DNA from: Chlorocebus sabaeus
Lineage: Eukaryota > Chordata > Mammalia > Primates > Cercopithecidae
Direction of reading: 5' to 3'
Length of the DNA: 64,000 bases
Assembly: GCF_047675955.1 (NCBI RefSeq)
Contig: NC_132904.1
Span: forward strand, 86,805,447-86,869,446
A program made the position numbers and the translations under genes. Position 1 is the first letter of the stretch. The number at the start of each line of letters is the position of its first letter. Below the pieces are notes generated by a model. It saw nothing but the letters and a program-made list of their open reading frames with translations. It was not told the DNA's origin and ran no database searches. Below, in pieces: positions 54,887-64,000 of the stretch.

Positions 54887-55270
54887 TGTAAATTAAGTTT
54901 AGCCTAAATCTGCCTCCTAACATATTTTAAGTTCAGCCTAAAGGTTTCACTTTAGTACTGTAACCTTACTGGATGTGTAAACAGACTATAACCTACTCTT
55001 GTAACAAGTAACTTGAGTCTCAGCCAATCACAGAAGCCATGCTTCAGCCACTCACAGGCAACCAGATGCTCAAACCCCGTTCAAATAAGGCCAACACTGA
55101 GCTGTAATCAATCTGGCTGTTTCTGTTCCTCACTTCCCTTTTTCTGTCCATAAATCCTCTATGATCTTGAAGCAGTGCTGAGGTCCTCTGAACATATTCA
55201 GGTTGTGGAGGATGGGGGACTACTGGATTCACAAACTATTGTTTGCTTTGTTAAACTCTGTTAAGTATGG
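54887..55270 (+). mobile_element. Probable ERV LTR, family unknown
   Basis: Starts TGTAAATTAAGTTTAGCCTA and contains AACAAGTAACTTGAGTCTCAG, CAGCCAATCACAGAAGCCAT (CCAAT-like) and a 3' part near TTTGTTAAACTCTGTTAA. Reads like an ERV1 LTR. The 3' end is not fixed. Confidence 0.5.
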
Positions 55271-55519
55271 TTTGTCTAAACCTTTTCTTTTATCAGTATT
55301 TGTTTGTACACTTTATATATTTCAGGAATTATTAGGACACATAAACATGAATAGATGACAGCCCTTTCCAAGTATAATCTGGTAGATGGAAGTACACCTA
55401 GGACAATAACTCAACCCAAATATAAAGTAATGAAATGGTTGGGAGTCAATATCAACAGCATATAACTCCATGTTTAAATGTCTTTAACTGTGGCATTGGG
55501 AAACAGATATTTCATTTAG

Positions 55520-57805
55520 TTATTTTTTGTTTTTAGTTTTTAATTTTTGTGGGTACATCGTAGGTTTATGTGTTTATAGGGTACATGAAATGTTTTAATA
55601 CAGGCATTCAATGTAAAATAAGCTATATCATAGAGAATGGGGTATCCATTCACTCAAGCATTTATCCTTTGAGTTACAAACAATCCAGTTATACTCTTTA
55701 AGTTATTTAAAAATGTACCATTAAATTATTACTGACTGTAGTAATCCTGCTGTGCCTTCAAATAGTAAGTTAGAAACATGAAGTTTTCTAACTATTTTTT
55801 TTTGTATCTATTATTGAAACAGGAGAGTAGCCTGATCTCCATCACTGGACATGCAACAGGGGTGTGGCTTGCCTATTTGGTCTCTGCTCACCAGTTCCCC
55901 CTGCTGCTCAAACCCCTTGTGATACAGGGAACATGCAGATGGGCAGGTGCAGAGTCTGGGGTGAGTGCTTTGGGCTCCAGCCCTGAGGTAGTGTCTAGGG
56001 GTGGTTGTCTGCAACCCCAGTATTACAAAGTTCTTTCAGCTTTGCTGTCTGCAGATGGCTTGAGTGTGAAACTAGCTCATTGGACCCTCTGCCTTTTCAC
56101 AAGGGCATAGGGCCAATGTGATAGCTTTTCTGTATCCTGAGCTTTTGCCTGGCATCCTGGAAAAATTGGGTCACATGTGGGCTTGAAGAATGAATGCAAG
56201 GTTTTATTGAGCGGTGGAGGTGGCTTTCAGTGGGGTGGATGGGGAACTGGAAGTGGGGGATAGAGTGGGAAGGTGATCTTCCCTTGGAGTACGGCTGCCC
56301 AACAACCAGACTCCTCTCCAACTACCTCCAGCTGAACTCCTCAGCATACAGATGTTCCTCCTCTTCTCTCTTTCTCATTCCGCCATCTGTCTGCTCTTCT
56401 GCTGGCTTGATGGTCAGCCAGTCTGCTGATCTGTTTGTCCCCTTCTGGAGCCTGGGGTTTATATGGATGCAGGATAGGGGGTGTGGTGGGCCCAAAGGCA
56501 ACTTCTGGGAGGGAAAATAGGAATGCTGGTCCTCATTTAGGGCTCTGGGTCTTCAGGCTTGAGGATGCGGCCTTTACCCGGTATCTGCCTTCTTCTACCC
56601 AGTATTTCCCTGTCACCTGTCCCTATCATTAACAATCTCCATCTCCTGCACCTACTACTGTTTATGTCCATGAATTCAATTGTTTTAATTTTTGGATCTC
56701 ACAAGTAAGTGAGGAGATGTAATGTTTGTCTTTCTATGTCTGGCTTACTTGACTTAACATAATGGTTTCTAGTTCCATACAAGTTGTTGCAAATGACTGG
56801 ATCTCATTTTTTTTTTTGGCTGGATATGCTCCACTGTGTAAAAATCCACATTTTCTAATCTGTTGATGGACACTTAGGTTGCTTCCAAATCTTAGCTATT
56901 GTAAACAATGATGCAGCAAACATAGGATGCAGTTACCTCTTCAATATACTAATTTCTCTTCTTTTGGGTGTATGCCCAGCAGTTGGATTGCTGAGTTATG
57001 TGGTAGCTCAATTTTTAGATTTTTGAGGAACTTCCAAACTGTTCTCCATAGTGGTTGCACTAATTTACATTCCCATCAACAGTGTACAAGGGTTCCCTTT
57101 TCTCCACATCCTCACCAGCATTTGTTATTGCCTGTCTTTTGGATATAAGCCATTTTAACTGGAGTGAGGTGATACTGTAGTTTTGATTAGCATTTCTCTG
57201 ATGATCAGTGATGTTGAGAACCTTGTCATATGCCTGTTTGTCATTTGTGTTTCTTTTTTTGAGAAACGCCTATTCACATCTTATGTCCATTTTTTAATTG
57301 GATTATTGGACTTTTTTCCTATGGAGTTGTTTAAATTCCTTATATATTCTAGTTATTAATCCCTTGTCAGATGGGTAGCATGCAAATATTATCTTCCATT
57401 CTGTGAATTGTCTCTACACTTTGTTTGTTGTATCCTTTGCTGTGTAGAAGCTTTTTAACTTGATGTGATCCCATTTGTCCATTTTTGCTTTGGTTGTGCT
57501 TGTGGGGTATTGCTCAAAAAATTTTTGCCCAGATCATTGTTCTGGAGATTTTACCCAATGTTTTCCTGTAGCAGTTTCATAGTCTGAGGTCTTAGATTTT
57601 AAGTCTTTAATCCATTTTGATTTCATCTTTGTATATGGTGAGAGGTAAGGGTCTAGTTTCATTCTTCTGCATACGGAATCCATTTTCCCAGCACCATTTT
57701 TTGAAGAGACTGTTTTTTCCCCAGTGTATATTCTTGGCACTTTTGTTGAAAATGAGTTCACTGTAGGTATGTGGATTTGTTTCTGAGTTCTCTATTTGTT
57801 TTCCG
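55520..57805 (-). mobile_element. 5'-truncated L1MA, split by a solo LTR
   Basis: The 3' UTR (TTAATTTTTGTGGGTACATC, TACAGGCATTCAATGTAAAA, CAAGCATTTATCCTTTGAG) runs to 55810; the element resumes at 56629 and continues through ORF2 C-terminus (ACATCCTCACCAGCATTTG, TTTGCTGTGTAGAAGCTTTT, CAGCACCATTTTTTGAAGAG) to about 57805. ORF2 blocks are degraded (57534-57761 is the longest frame). Confidence 0.88.
55815..56628 (-). mobile_element. Solo ERV1-type LTR, 814 bp, complete
   Basis: Plus strand begins TGAAACAGGAGAG and ends CCCTATCA, so the LTR has TG...CA ends. 4-bp target duplication TTAT (55811-55814) and TTAA (56629-56632), one change; the host L1MA reads through if the insert is removed. On the minus strand: ATATAAA box at 56464-56458 and AATAAA at 56208-56203. 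No gag/pol/env sequence. Subfamily not assigned. Plus frames of 110 aa (55778-56110) and 108 aa (56194-56520) are chance. Confidence 0.85.
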
Positions 57806-58024
57806 GGTCGTCTTCTTTCTTCTTCTTCTTATCCCTACATTACATTTAGCTCAGCATTTACAATGAGAAAGAAGATCCCCTTTTGTGTTAGGACTGGACG
57901 GCTCAGTCCAAACCCTTTCTTGCGTGTTTGTCCCAGATACCTCCTTCTTATTGGGGAGATTATCGCTGATTACTTCTATAATAACACTGCCCCACCCCAA
58001 ACCCCTCTTTCCCAATTACCCTGC
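57806..58024. other. Unassigned junction between two L1M elements
   Basis: CTT-rich at 57808-57830, then sequence of unknown origin with possible L2 text near 57990-58020. The 72-aa and 76-aa frames overlap here without support. Confidence 0.4.
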
Positions 58025-58845
58025 CTTATTATTTATTCATATACACATGGTCAACAAGCACATGAAAACATTCTTAACATTATTGGTCGTTAGTGAAATG
58101 TAGATGAAAACCCAGTAAGATACCATTTTACACTCACTTTAATGACGCTTATCAAAGAGACAAATAATACCAAGTGTTGATAAGGAGATGGATAAGCTAG
58201 AATCATTGTATGTTGCTGGCAGTAATGCAAAATGATAGTCACCTTGAAAAACAATTTGACATAACTTAGAATAGTTACCCATAAACTTACTATACAACTC
58301 AGAAATTCTACCCCTCGGAATGTACCTGAGAGAAATGAAAATTTATATTCATATGAATTTTATGTATGAATGTTATAGCAACATTACTCAAATTGGGTAA
58401 AAACTTGGCCAACTGGTGAATGGATTAAAAAATGTGGTATATCTCTACAATGGAATATTAAGAAAATAAAACAGAAGTACTGATGTATGCTACAACATGG
58501 ATGAATCTCAGAAACATTATGCTAAGTAAAAGGAGCCTAATGTGAAAGACTACATATTGATTTCATAAAATAGTTTGTATGAAATGTCCAGAAGTAAAAT
58601 CTTTAGACACAGAAATCAGACCAGTAGTCAACTGTGTATGGGAGTGAATGATAACATTAACTGCAAGTGGGAAATGACTAAGAGAGTTAGTCTTAGAGTC
58701 AGTCTTAGTGAGAATTTTGGGGGGTAATGAACATGTTCTGAAAATACATTGTTGTCATGGCTACATAACTCCATATACTTAGAGTTATATACTTTGAGTG
58801 GATGAATTTTATGATGTATACATTATGCCACAATAAAGCATCAAA
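58025..58845 (+). mobile_element. L1M ORF2 end and 3' UTR
   Basis: ACATGGTCAACAAGCACATG, TACCATTTTACACTCACTTT, GCAACATTACTCAAATTGGG, ACATGGATGAATCTCAGAAA and CATTATGCCACAATAAAGCA follow the L1M 3' region in sense orientation. No open frame. Confidence 0.85.
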
Positions 58846-59194
58846 AATGGACTTTTATTCTTACTATAATTTATAGGCAACAATATGGTCAAACTATAAT
58901 CTTCTTTCTTGCATTAGATTGTATATTTGGTTTAACTATTTTTCTAGCATAAATAGCAAGTACTTCTCTTTTTTTTTCTGGGTGTTTATGTTTATAAATA
59001 TTAGGTACTCTACTCCATTAGGGAACACTGTTCTATAATTAAAAAAAAAATCCTTTCTGAAATGTTTGCTTGGAGGCCCTGAATTGATATTTGCACATGT
59101 GCATATTTGTGTATCAGTTAAAAATGTAAATTATATTTGGTAAAATACCTGGTTGGGGAAATATAAAAAGATGTTGGACTAAGTATGTTTGCTT
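58846..59194. other. Unassigned
   Basis: AT-rich; nothing recognised. Confidence 0.4.
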
Positions 59195-59410
59195 ATTCAT
59201 TTAGTCTTTCATCACCAGATATGTACTTATTGAGTTTCTATTTTGTGCTAATAGAGGCATACAAATTTAAAAGCTAGAAGGAAAGGCAAGAATGATTTGA
59301 TTGACTTCAACTTATCAAAAATAATAAAACTGAGTCAAATGACTTGTCCAGTGCAAAATGCTAAATGACAAAATCAGAGCAGGTTCTAGTTGTTCCCATT
59401 CTTCCTATTA
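59195..59410 (-). mobile_element. MIR (or L2) fragment
   Basis: TACTTATTGAGTTTCTATTT, AATAATAAAACTGAGTCAAA, ATGACTTGTCCAGTGCAAA and AATCAGAGCAGGTTCTAG resemble antisense MIR. Confidence 0.55.
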
Positions 59411-60126
59411 CCCTTGTGATAAGTGCTGTGTTCATGAGAATTTACCAGAAATTTGACAAGTTAGTAGATTAAAAATCATATTTAATCACTGTCATTTTAG
59501 GACTAACTCTTATGTACATATGGTCAACATTTGTGTCACTGAAGAGACACTAGGCTTTGGGTGAGCTAAGGGACTGTGGGAAATTTACTGATAACAAACT
59601 GTTTTTATACTGAGAAAGGAAAGCATTCTAAACCTCGTCACTGCTTCTTCCACATTAGCTTACAATGTGATTTTATCTCTTTTAGCTGTAAATATTATTA
59701 AAAGGACTTGAAACTGACAAGCCTCCTTGACAATAGTTTATGAAATTTGACTAAGCATTTATTGATTAGCAAAGCAAGCTGCATACATCATTTCAAAGTA
59801 AATCATTCTACAGTTTTATAACTGTTAAATGTAGCCCAGACGTATGAATCCCCTAATTTATGTATTCTACACTTAAACATATAAGATCAAAGCATGTTGC
59901 ATCTTCACCTTACAAATAACAAAACTGAATTTTTTTCTTATATTGGAAATCAAGTTTTTGTCAATTTCCATGTTTTCACTAGGCTGAGGGGAGAGAGGAG
60001 AATGGAGGCCTACTTAATACAGATTGGACATTTGTCCAGCAGCTATAAAACAGGTGAATAACAGATTTTTGGAGACTTTTATCCTAAATATACTTAAAGT
60101 GAATTACAAATAAAATGTAGTTGTTT
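59411..60126. other. Unassigned AT-rich sequence
   Basis: No family or gene recognised. Confidence 0.4.
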
Positions 60127-60606
60127 TGTAACTGCATCACACCAGTCTGGTTCAATGTTCATGTAACAAAGTTATAGGTTGTTTTCTAGTTGCCATGGAC
60201 TCTCAAGTTGAAGGTCATAGAACCTGAGAATGCCCAGATAAACCAAGCATGCAACCATAGAGGAAACTTAAGTGATCGGATCAAATAATGGTAACAGAAT
60301 TAAGAAGTGAATCCTGGTAAGGTCCAGGATCCAATCAGATTGAGCCCTGATGTCACCCTGTAACAGTGCTCAGGCAGGTCATGCTTCTGGATAACACCTG
60401 ACTGCCAGATTCAATCAGATCATACCTCATTGCTCTATCCTTCTAAAACTTGACCCAGTCTCCAGCTTGAAGAGAGACACTTGGGTGTTTCCTTCTGTCT
60501 CCTTGCCAGCTGACTCACAGTAAAGCTTTTCTTTTCTCAAAAGCCAGTGCCATAGTATTGACCTCTATGTGCATCAGGCAGCAAACTCTTTAATTGTTTG
60601 GTAACT
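60127..60606 (+). mobile_element. Solo ERV LTR, family not assigned
   Basis: Starts TGTAACTGCATCACACCAGT and ends near TGTTTGGTAACT. LTR-like internal text: CCAGGATCCAATCAGATTGA (CCAAT), CTATCCTTCTAAAACTTGAC, TTGCCAGCTGACTCACAGTAAAG before the likely poly(A) region. The last base is T, not A, so the 3' end is mutated or off by a few bases. Confidence 0.6.
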
Positions 60607-60716
60607 CTTTGAGGCAATTTGAATATTCCAATTACAGTGCTTAAGTTAACTTCATGGTATACATTAGTTCTTGGAAGACAATGGTTAAAAAGTTTTTTTA
60701 AGTCCAAATTTTTATA
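60607..60716. other. Unassigned spacer
   Basis: Short AT-rich spacer; nothing recognised. Confidence 0.4.
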
Positions 60717-60728
60717 ATTTATCTTATT

Positions 60729-61010
60729 ATTATTTTTGAGATGGAGTCTCGCTCTGTCGCCCAGGCTGGAGTGCAGTGGCGCAATCTCAGCTCACTGCAA
60801 CCTCCGCCTCCAGGGTTCATGCCATTCTCCTGCCTCAGCCTCCCGAGTAGCTGAGACTACAGGCGCCCGCCACCACGCCCGGCTAATTTTTTGTATTTTT
60901 AGTAGAGACGGGACTTCACTGCATTAGCCAGGATGGTCTCGATCTCCTCACCTCATGATACGCCCACCCAAAGTGCTGGGATTACAGGCGTGAGCCACCG
61001 CAGCCAGTCG
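60729..61010 (-). mobile_element. AluY
   Basis: ATTTTTGAGATGGAGTCTCG, GGTTCATGCCATTCTCCTGC and GCATTAGCCAGGATGGTCTC. Perfect 12-bp target duplication ATTTATCTTATT at 60717-60728 and 61011-61022. The short loss between ATACGCCCAC and CCAAAGTGCTGGG removes the usual GCCTCGGCCT block. The 63-aa frame is an Alu artefact. Confidence 0.95.
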
Positions 61011-61022
61011 ATTTATCTTATT

Positions 61023-61599
61023 TTTAAAAACTTCCTTTGATTTCTGATGGTCAATTTCTCTTATTAAGAAATAACAACTATTGGCTATTTGCTGTTGACT
61101 GACCCTCACCTCCTACCGTGGCAAAATCAGAATCCTCCAAGAAGAACAATTATCTCCGTCTTTGAGTGGATCATCCACTAGAAACTACACTGATATCAAA
61201 ATTCATGTCATGCTTCCAAAATATATTTGTTAAAAGACTTTACCATCGAACTCAGTTATATAAGAGAGTGATTTTTAATATTAAGTTCATATATACTGTA
61301 TAATCATTCATTAATAAATATTAATAAAACCTCTAATATGCCAGGATTTTACTATGTATTGAGAAACAATGATTAAAAAACATTTTCTGCTCTAATGAAG
61401 TTTAAAATATCAGATAGGCAAACTTTTATATTTATACTATAGACAATTATAGTAAGATAATTGATAAGTCCTGAGCTAACTAAAACTATATGAGTTTTGT
61501 GGTCTCTACTGTTGAGTTTATTAAAAATTGTTTAGACTTTCGTGGATATAATTTTTATTATGTTGATAGGGAAAATGGCATTTGTGGTATATGGCATTT
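61023..61599. other. Unassigned AT-rich sequence
   Basis: No family or gene recognised. Confidence 0.4.
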
Positions 61600-62140
61600 T
61601 CAAAAAAAAATTCACTGTAGTATTTCTGGTATCTTATTCTCTGAATCCTTGCCATACCACTATCAGAGGAGTCTGTTTTCTCTCGCTATGAACTTGGATT
61701 ATATCTTCTCCCACCAAAAGAGTATAGCAGAAATGGTACTAGAAATGATACTGTGGAACTTCCATGGCTAGATCTAAAAATTATACAGCTTCCAAATGGT
61801 TGTCTCTTGGGATGTTTGCCATTGGAACCCAGCCACCATGTTGTGAGGAAGCCCAGGACAAACGGAGGGTCATGTGTATATGTTTCGGTTGCCAGCCTCA
61901 TCAAAAGTCTCGGCTGATAGCTAGTATCCACTCTGAGATGTATGAGTAAGCAAGCTTCAGATGATTATAGACCTCAGCCTTCAAGCCACCTCAGTTGATG
62001 CTTAGTGAGCCAGAGACCAGTAATCCCTTTAGTAGCCCTGCCCAAATTGCACATTTGTGAGCAAAATAAATGCTTTTAGAATTTGAAACCATTAAGTTTG
62101 GAGATCTTGTGTGTGTATGTACAAAAAAATGTAGCTGCAG
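61600..62140 (+). mobile_element. MLT1-type (ERVL-MaLR) LTR
   Basis: AGTATAGCAGAAATGGTACT, GTGGAACTTCCATGGCTAGA, TTGGAACCCAGCCACCATGT, GTGAGGAAGCCCAGGACA, CAGCCTTCAAGCCACCTC, GTGAGCAAAATAAATGCTTT and AACCATTAAGTTTGGAGATC are MLT1 blocks in order. AATAAA at about 62067. The 5' end is soft. The 81-aa and 93-aa frames are chance. Confidence 0.85.
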
Positions 62141-62429
62141 CAAAGTGTCTCCATATCTAAACTTTGGTTTATAAAAATATTTTTTATAGTTCTGTATAGT
62201 GAGAGAACAATGTTTCTTGAAAATGGACCAGTTGTACTTGCCTAGATTTACTACTCCAAGTTCATTTCCCTTTTGTTTTACATGTACTGTTTACATTCTA
62301 GTGAAACATAGCTTCTCACTTTCATCTTTTGCTTGTTCATTCCAGATATATTTATTTGATTTTTGTGATATCTACTATATGCTAGTTGTTTTACTAGAGA
62401 CTAGTTTTATCTGAATACACTATGTTTTC
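62141..62429. other. Mostly unassigned, possible antisense L2/MIR scrap
   Basis: GATATCTACTATATGCTAGT at about 62370 is like the antisense L2/MIR 3' end. Confidence 0.4.
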
Positions 62430-62810
62430 TCAGCTCTCCATTTTTGCACGTATTGTTCCTTTGGTCAGAAAACCTTTCTCAAACTCTCACAGAAGTCTCT
62501 GGAAGGACTTCAGCTCCCTTCCAGAACCAGTTCCGATGTCAGCGTTATTGTGAAGCCTTTCTTCACTTCACTGGTAGTTGCTGTATCTCTCTTATATTCA
62601 GAACACTATACGTATCTCTGTTATAGGTCTTACAAAGAATTATGATTCTCAATTTTAGCCTAACTCCTCCACTGGATCTTGAGCTCTTGGAGGTTAAGCA
62701 CAAATGTCTTTCTATCTATGAATCCTCCTGCACTTTATACCATAGTGTCAGTAACATATTAGTTTCATGATACATGATGGTCAAATATTGTTAAAAGATG
62801 CTTATTGATT
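62430..62810 (+). mobile_element. L2 3' fragment
   Basis: GAAGCCTTTCTTCACTTCAC, CACTGGATCTTGAGCTCTTG and GAATCCTCCTGCACTTTATA follow the L2 3' end in order. Confidence 0.7.
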
Positions 62811-64000
62811 AAGCACTGTATTTTCTGATGCTTTATTCATTTTTACTATTTTGAATACTTTATATGGGACTACTGTTGCACACATGCTAATAGCAATTAT
62901 GTCATTTGCTAGTACTGAGCTGAAATAACAAATTTCGTATATGCCATCATGTACCTATAAGGTAGTAATAGCTTTTGATTATAGTCAGCTTTACCCTTAT
63001 TTTAACAACCTGCTGGAAGATTAAAGATTTAATAGCTTATTTCTAAACTTCAGACTTTTTTTAAGCTTTAAACATGGTCCCATATAAAAGAATTTTCATT
63101 AACCTATGTACTGCAACAATGAAAACAAGTCTCCTTTATGTACAGCTAAGAAATATTCTTTCAAAAAAGGTTAAGAACATTTTCTGCTTAATAGGATGCT
63201 TCATCCAGATAAAACTGTGTGATCGTTAATAGTACTTTTCTATTTAATCATAAGGGCCTTTTGTATTAGGAACTGAACTGTGATCATTTACTAAGCTATG
63301 GTTTACTGGAGCCAAGAAAGATTTGGAAGACCTTCTCTTTTATCTTTTCTATTTCAAAGCTTAAGTACAGATACCTTATGTACTTTTTAGTTGCTCACAT
63401 TCTAAAAGGGCTCATTAAGAAACAATGCCATAAAATCAATGATGTTAGAGTTTCAGCTTTGTGAGTATGACCTTTGTCAGACTTGTAGAAAACCTGAGGG
63501 CTTTTTAGGGACAGCTTCCTAAAGTGCAAGTGTTACTCAAATTGGTGCCCCTGGGGAAGAGAGTGAAAAAATAAATAAAATGACTAATTAAGGCTTTGAA
63601 AAACAACTTCACTTGTCCATTTAATCATTTTACCTAGAATCAGCTCCATTCTCAAATAGTTAAAATGTGTTCCTTTAAACAGTGGACTGTACTTTATGTT
63701 TTACAGAGATAGGTCTAAAATGTATTGTGCATTCCTTTGCTCTATTAAAGAGAGCATAATGCATAGAATACAAACTTTCTCCATGATATGATGACATCAT
63801 TTCGAACATCCAATGGTATAAAATTCTGTGAGGCAGGATTGTCATCAGTGCTATTGAGCTTCTTGCCCCTAGATTAAATTATCCTAGATTGCTATATTGT
63901 GCTTTAATTCTCTTGTCTCACTCCTTAAAAGCAGTTGTCGTAGCTCAGTGCTGCTGCTTTTAGCAGCCTTCCCCCAACACTCCTCCACCCCTCACTTTCT
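62811..64000. other. Unassigned AT-rich sequence to the window end
   Basis: No repeat family, coding frame or RNA gene recognised. Confidence 0.45.

Noticed and set aside
55778..56110. 110-codon plus frame (and 108 codons at 56194-56520)
   Set aside because: Both lie in the solo LTR, opposite to its sense strand or outside any viral gene.
1..64000. CRISPR arrays, operons, tRNA genes, replication origins or prokaryotic islands
   Set aside because: No regularly spaced repeats, no tRNA-like promoter boxes with a cloverleaf, and all context is primate nuclear repeats.

Overview
This window is AT-rich primate, almost certainly human, nuclear DNA. It carries full-length primate-lineage L1 elements, AluY/S/J copies, THE1/MST-type LTRs, HERV9 (LTR12) sequence, Tigger1 and an Hsmar2-type mariner, all embedded in older L2, MIR and L1M remnants. 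I found no exon, promoter or UTR of a host protein-coding gene, no tRNA, rRNA or snRNA gene, no CpG island and no CRISPR array. It reads as intergenic or deep intronic DNA, a record of nested transposon insertions. Every open frame of note is a transposon relic or a chance frame inside a repeat.

Layout. 0.1-2.7 kb: two MaLR LTRs and a 5'-truncated Alu, the plus-strand LTR and the Alu lying inside an old L2. 2.7-9.1 kb: a near full-length L1 on the minus strand with broken ORF1 and ORF2, inserted into another L2. Abutting its 5' end is a retroposed poly(A)-tailed HERV9 LTR fragment (9120-9324). 9.3-13 kb: L2 pieces, an Alu, 1.7 kb of unassigned sequence and a 5'-truncated L1. 13.2-17.8 kb: a MER3-like hAT element and an L2 split by an internally deleted L1M. 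18.2-21.8 kb: an L1M 3' UTR split first by Tigger1 (itself split by AluY) and then by MER1A. 21.8-27.8 kb: L2 relics, two AluY copies, a (TA)n tract and a large low-repeat block holding a CTCF-core-like motif. 27.8-29.8 kb: an Hsmar2-type mariner split by a THE1-type LTR and by an Alu with a long CTTT tail. 31.3-37.7 kb: a second full-length minus-strand L1 with a 10-bp target-site duplication. 37.7-50 kb: sparse repeats and long unassigned blocks. 50.2-53.6 kb: two L2s cut by three or four solo LTRs. 53.7-61 kb: more LTRs, an L1MA split by an 814-bp solo LTR, an L1M and an AluY. 61-64 kb: an MLT1 LTR, an L2 and unassigned sequence.

The genes do not cooperate in any pathway. What can be read is the order of insertion: L2/MIR first, then L1M and DNA transposons, then ERV LTRs and primate L1s, then Alus. 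I did not find a convincing undescribed biological system. The best second looks are the HERV9 3'-end retrocopy, the two direct-repeat full-length L1s as a recombination substrate, the mariner with both visible catalytic aspartates kept, and the nested L1M/Tigger1/MER1A/AluY locus. Family names come from recall of consensus sequences, not from a database search; ERV LTR subfamily names are the least certain.
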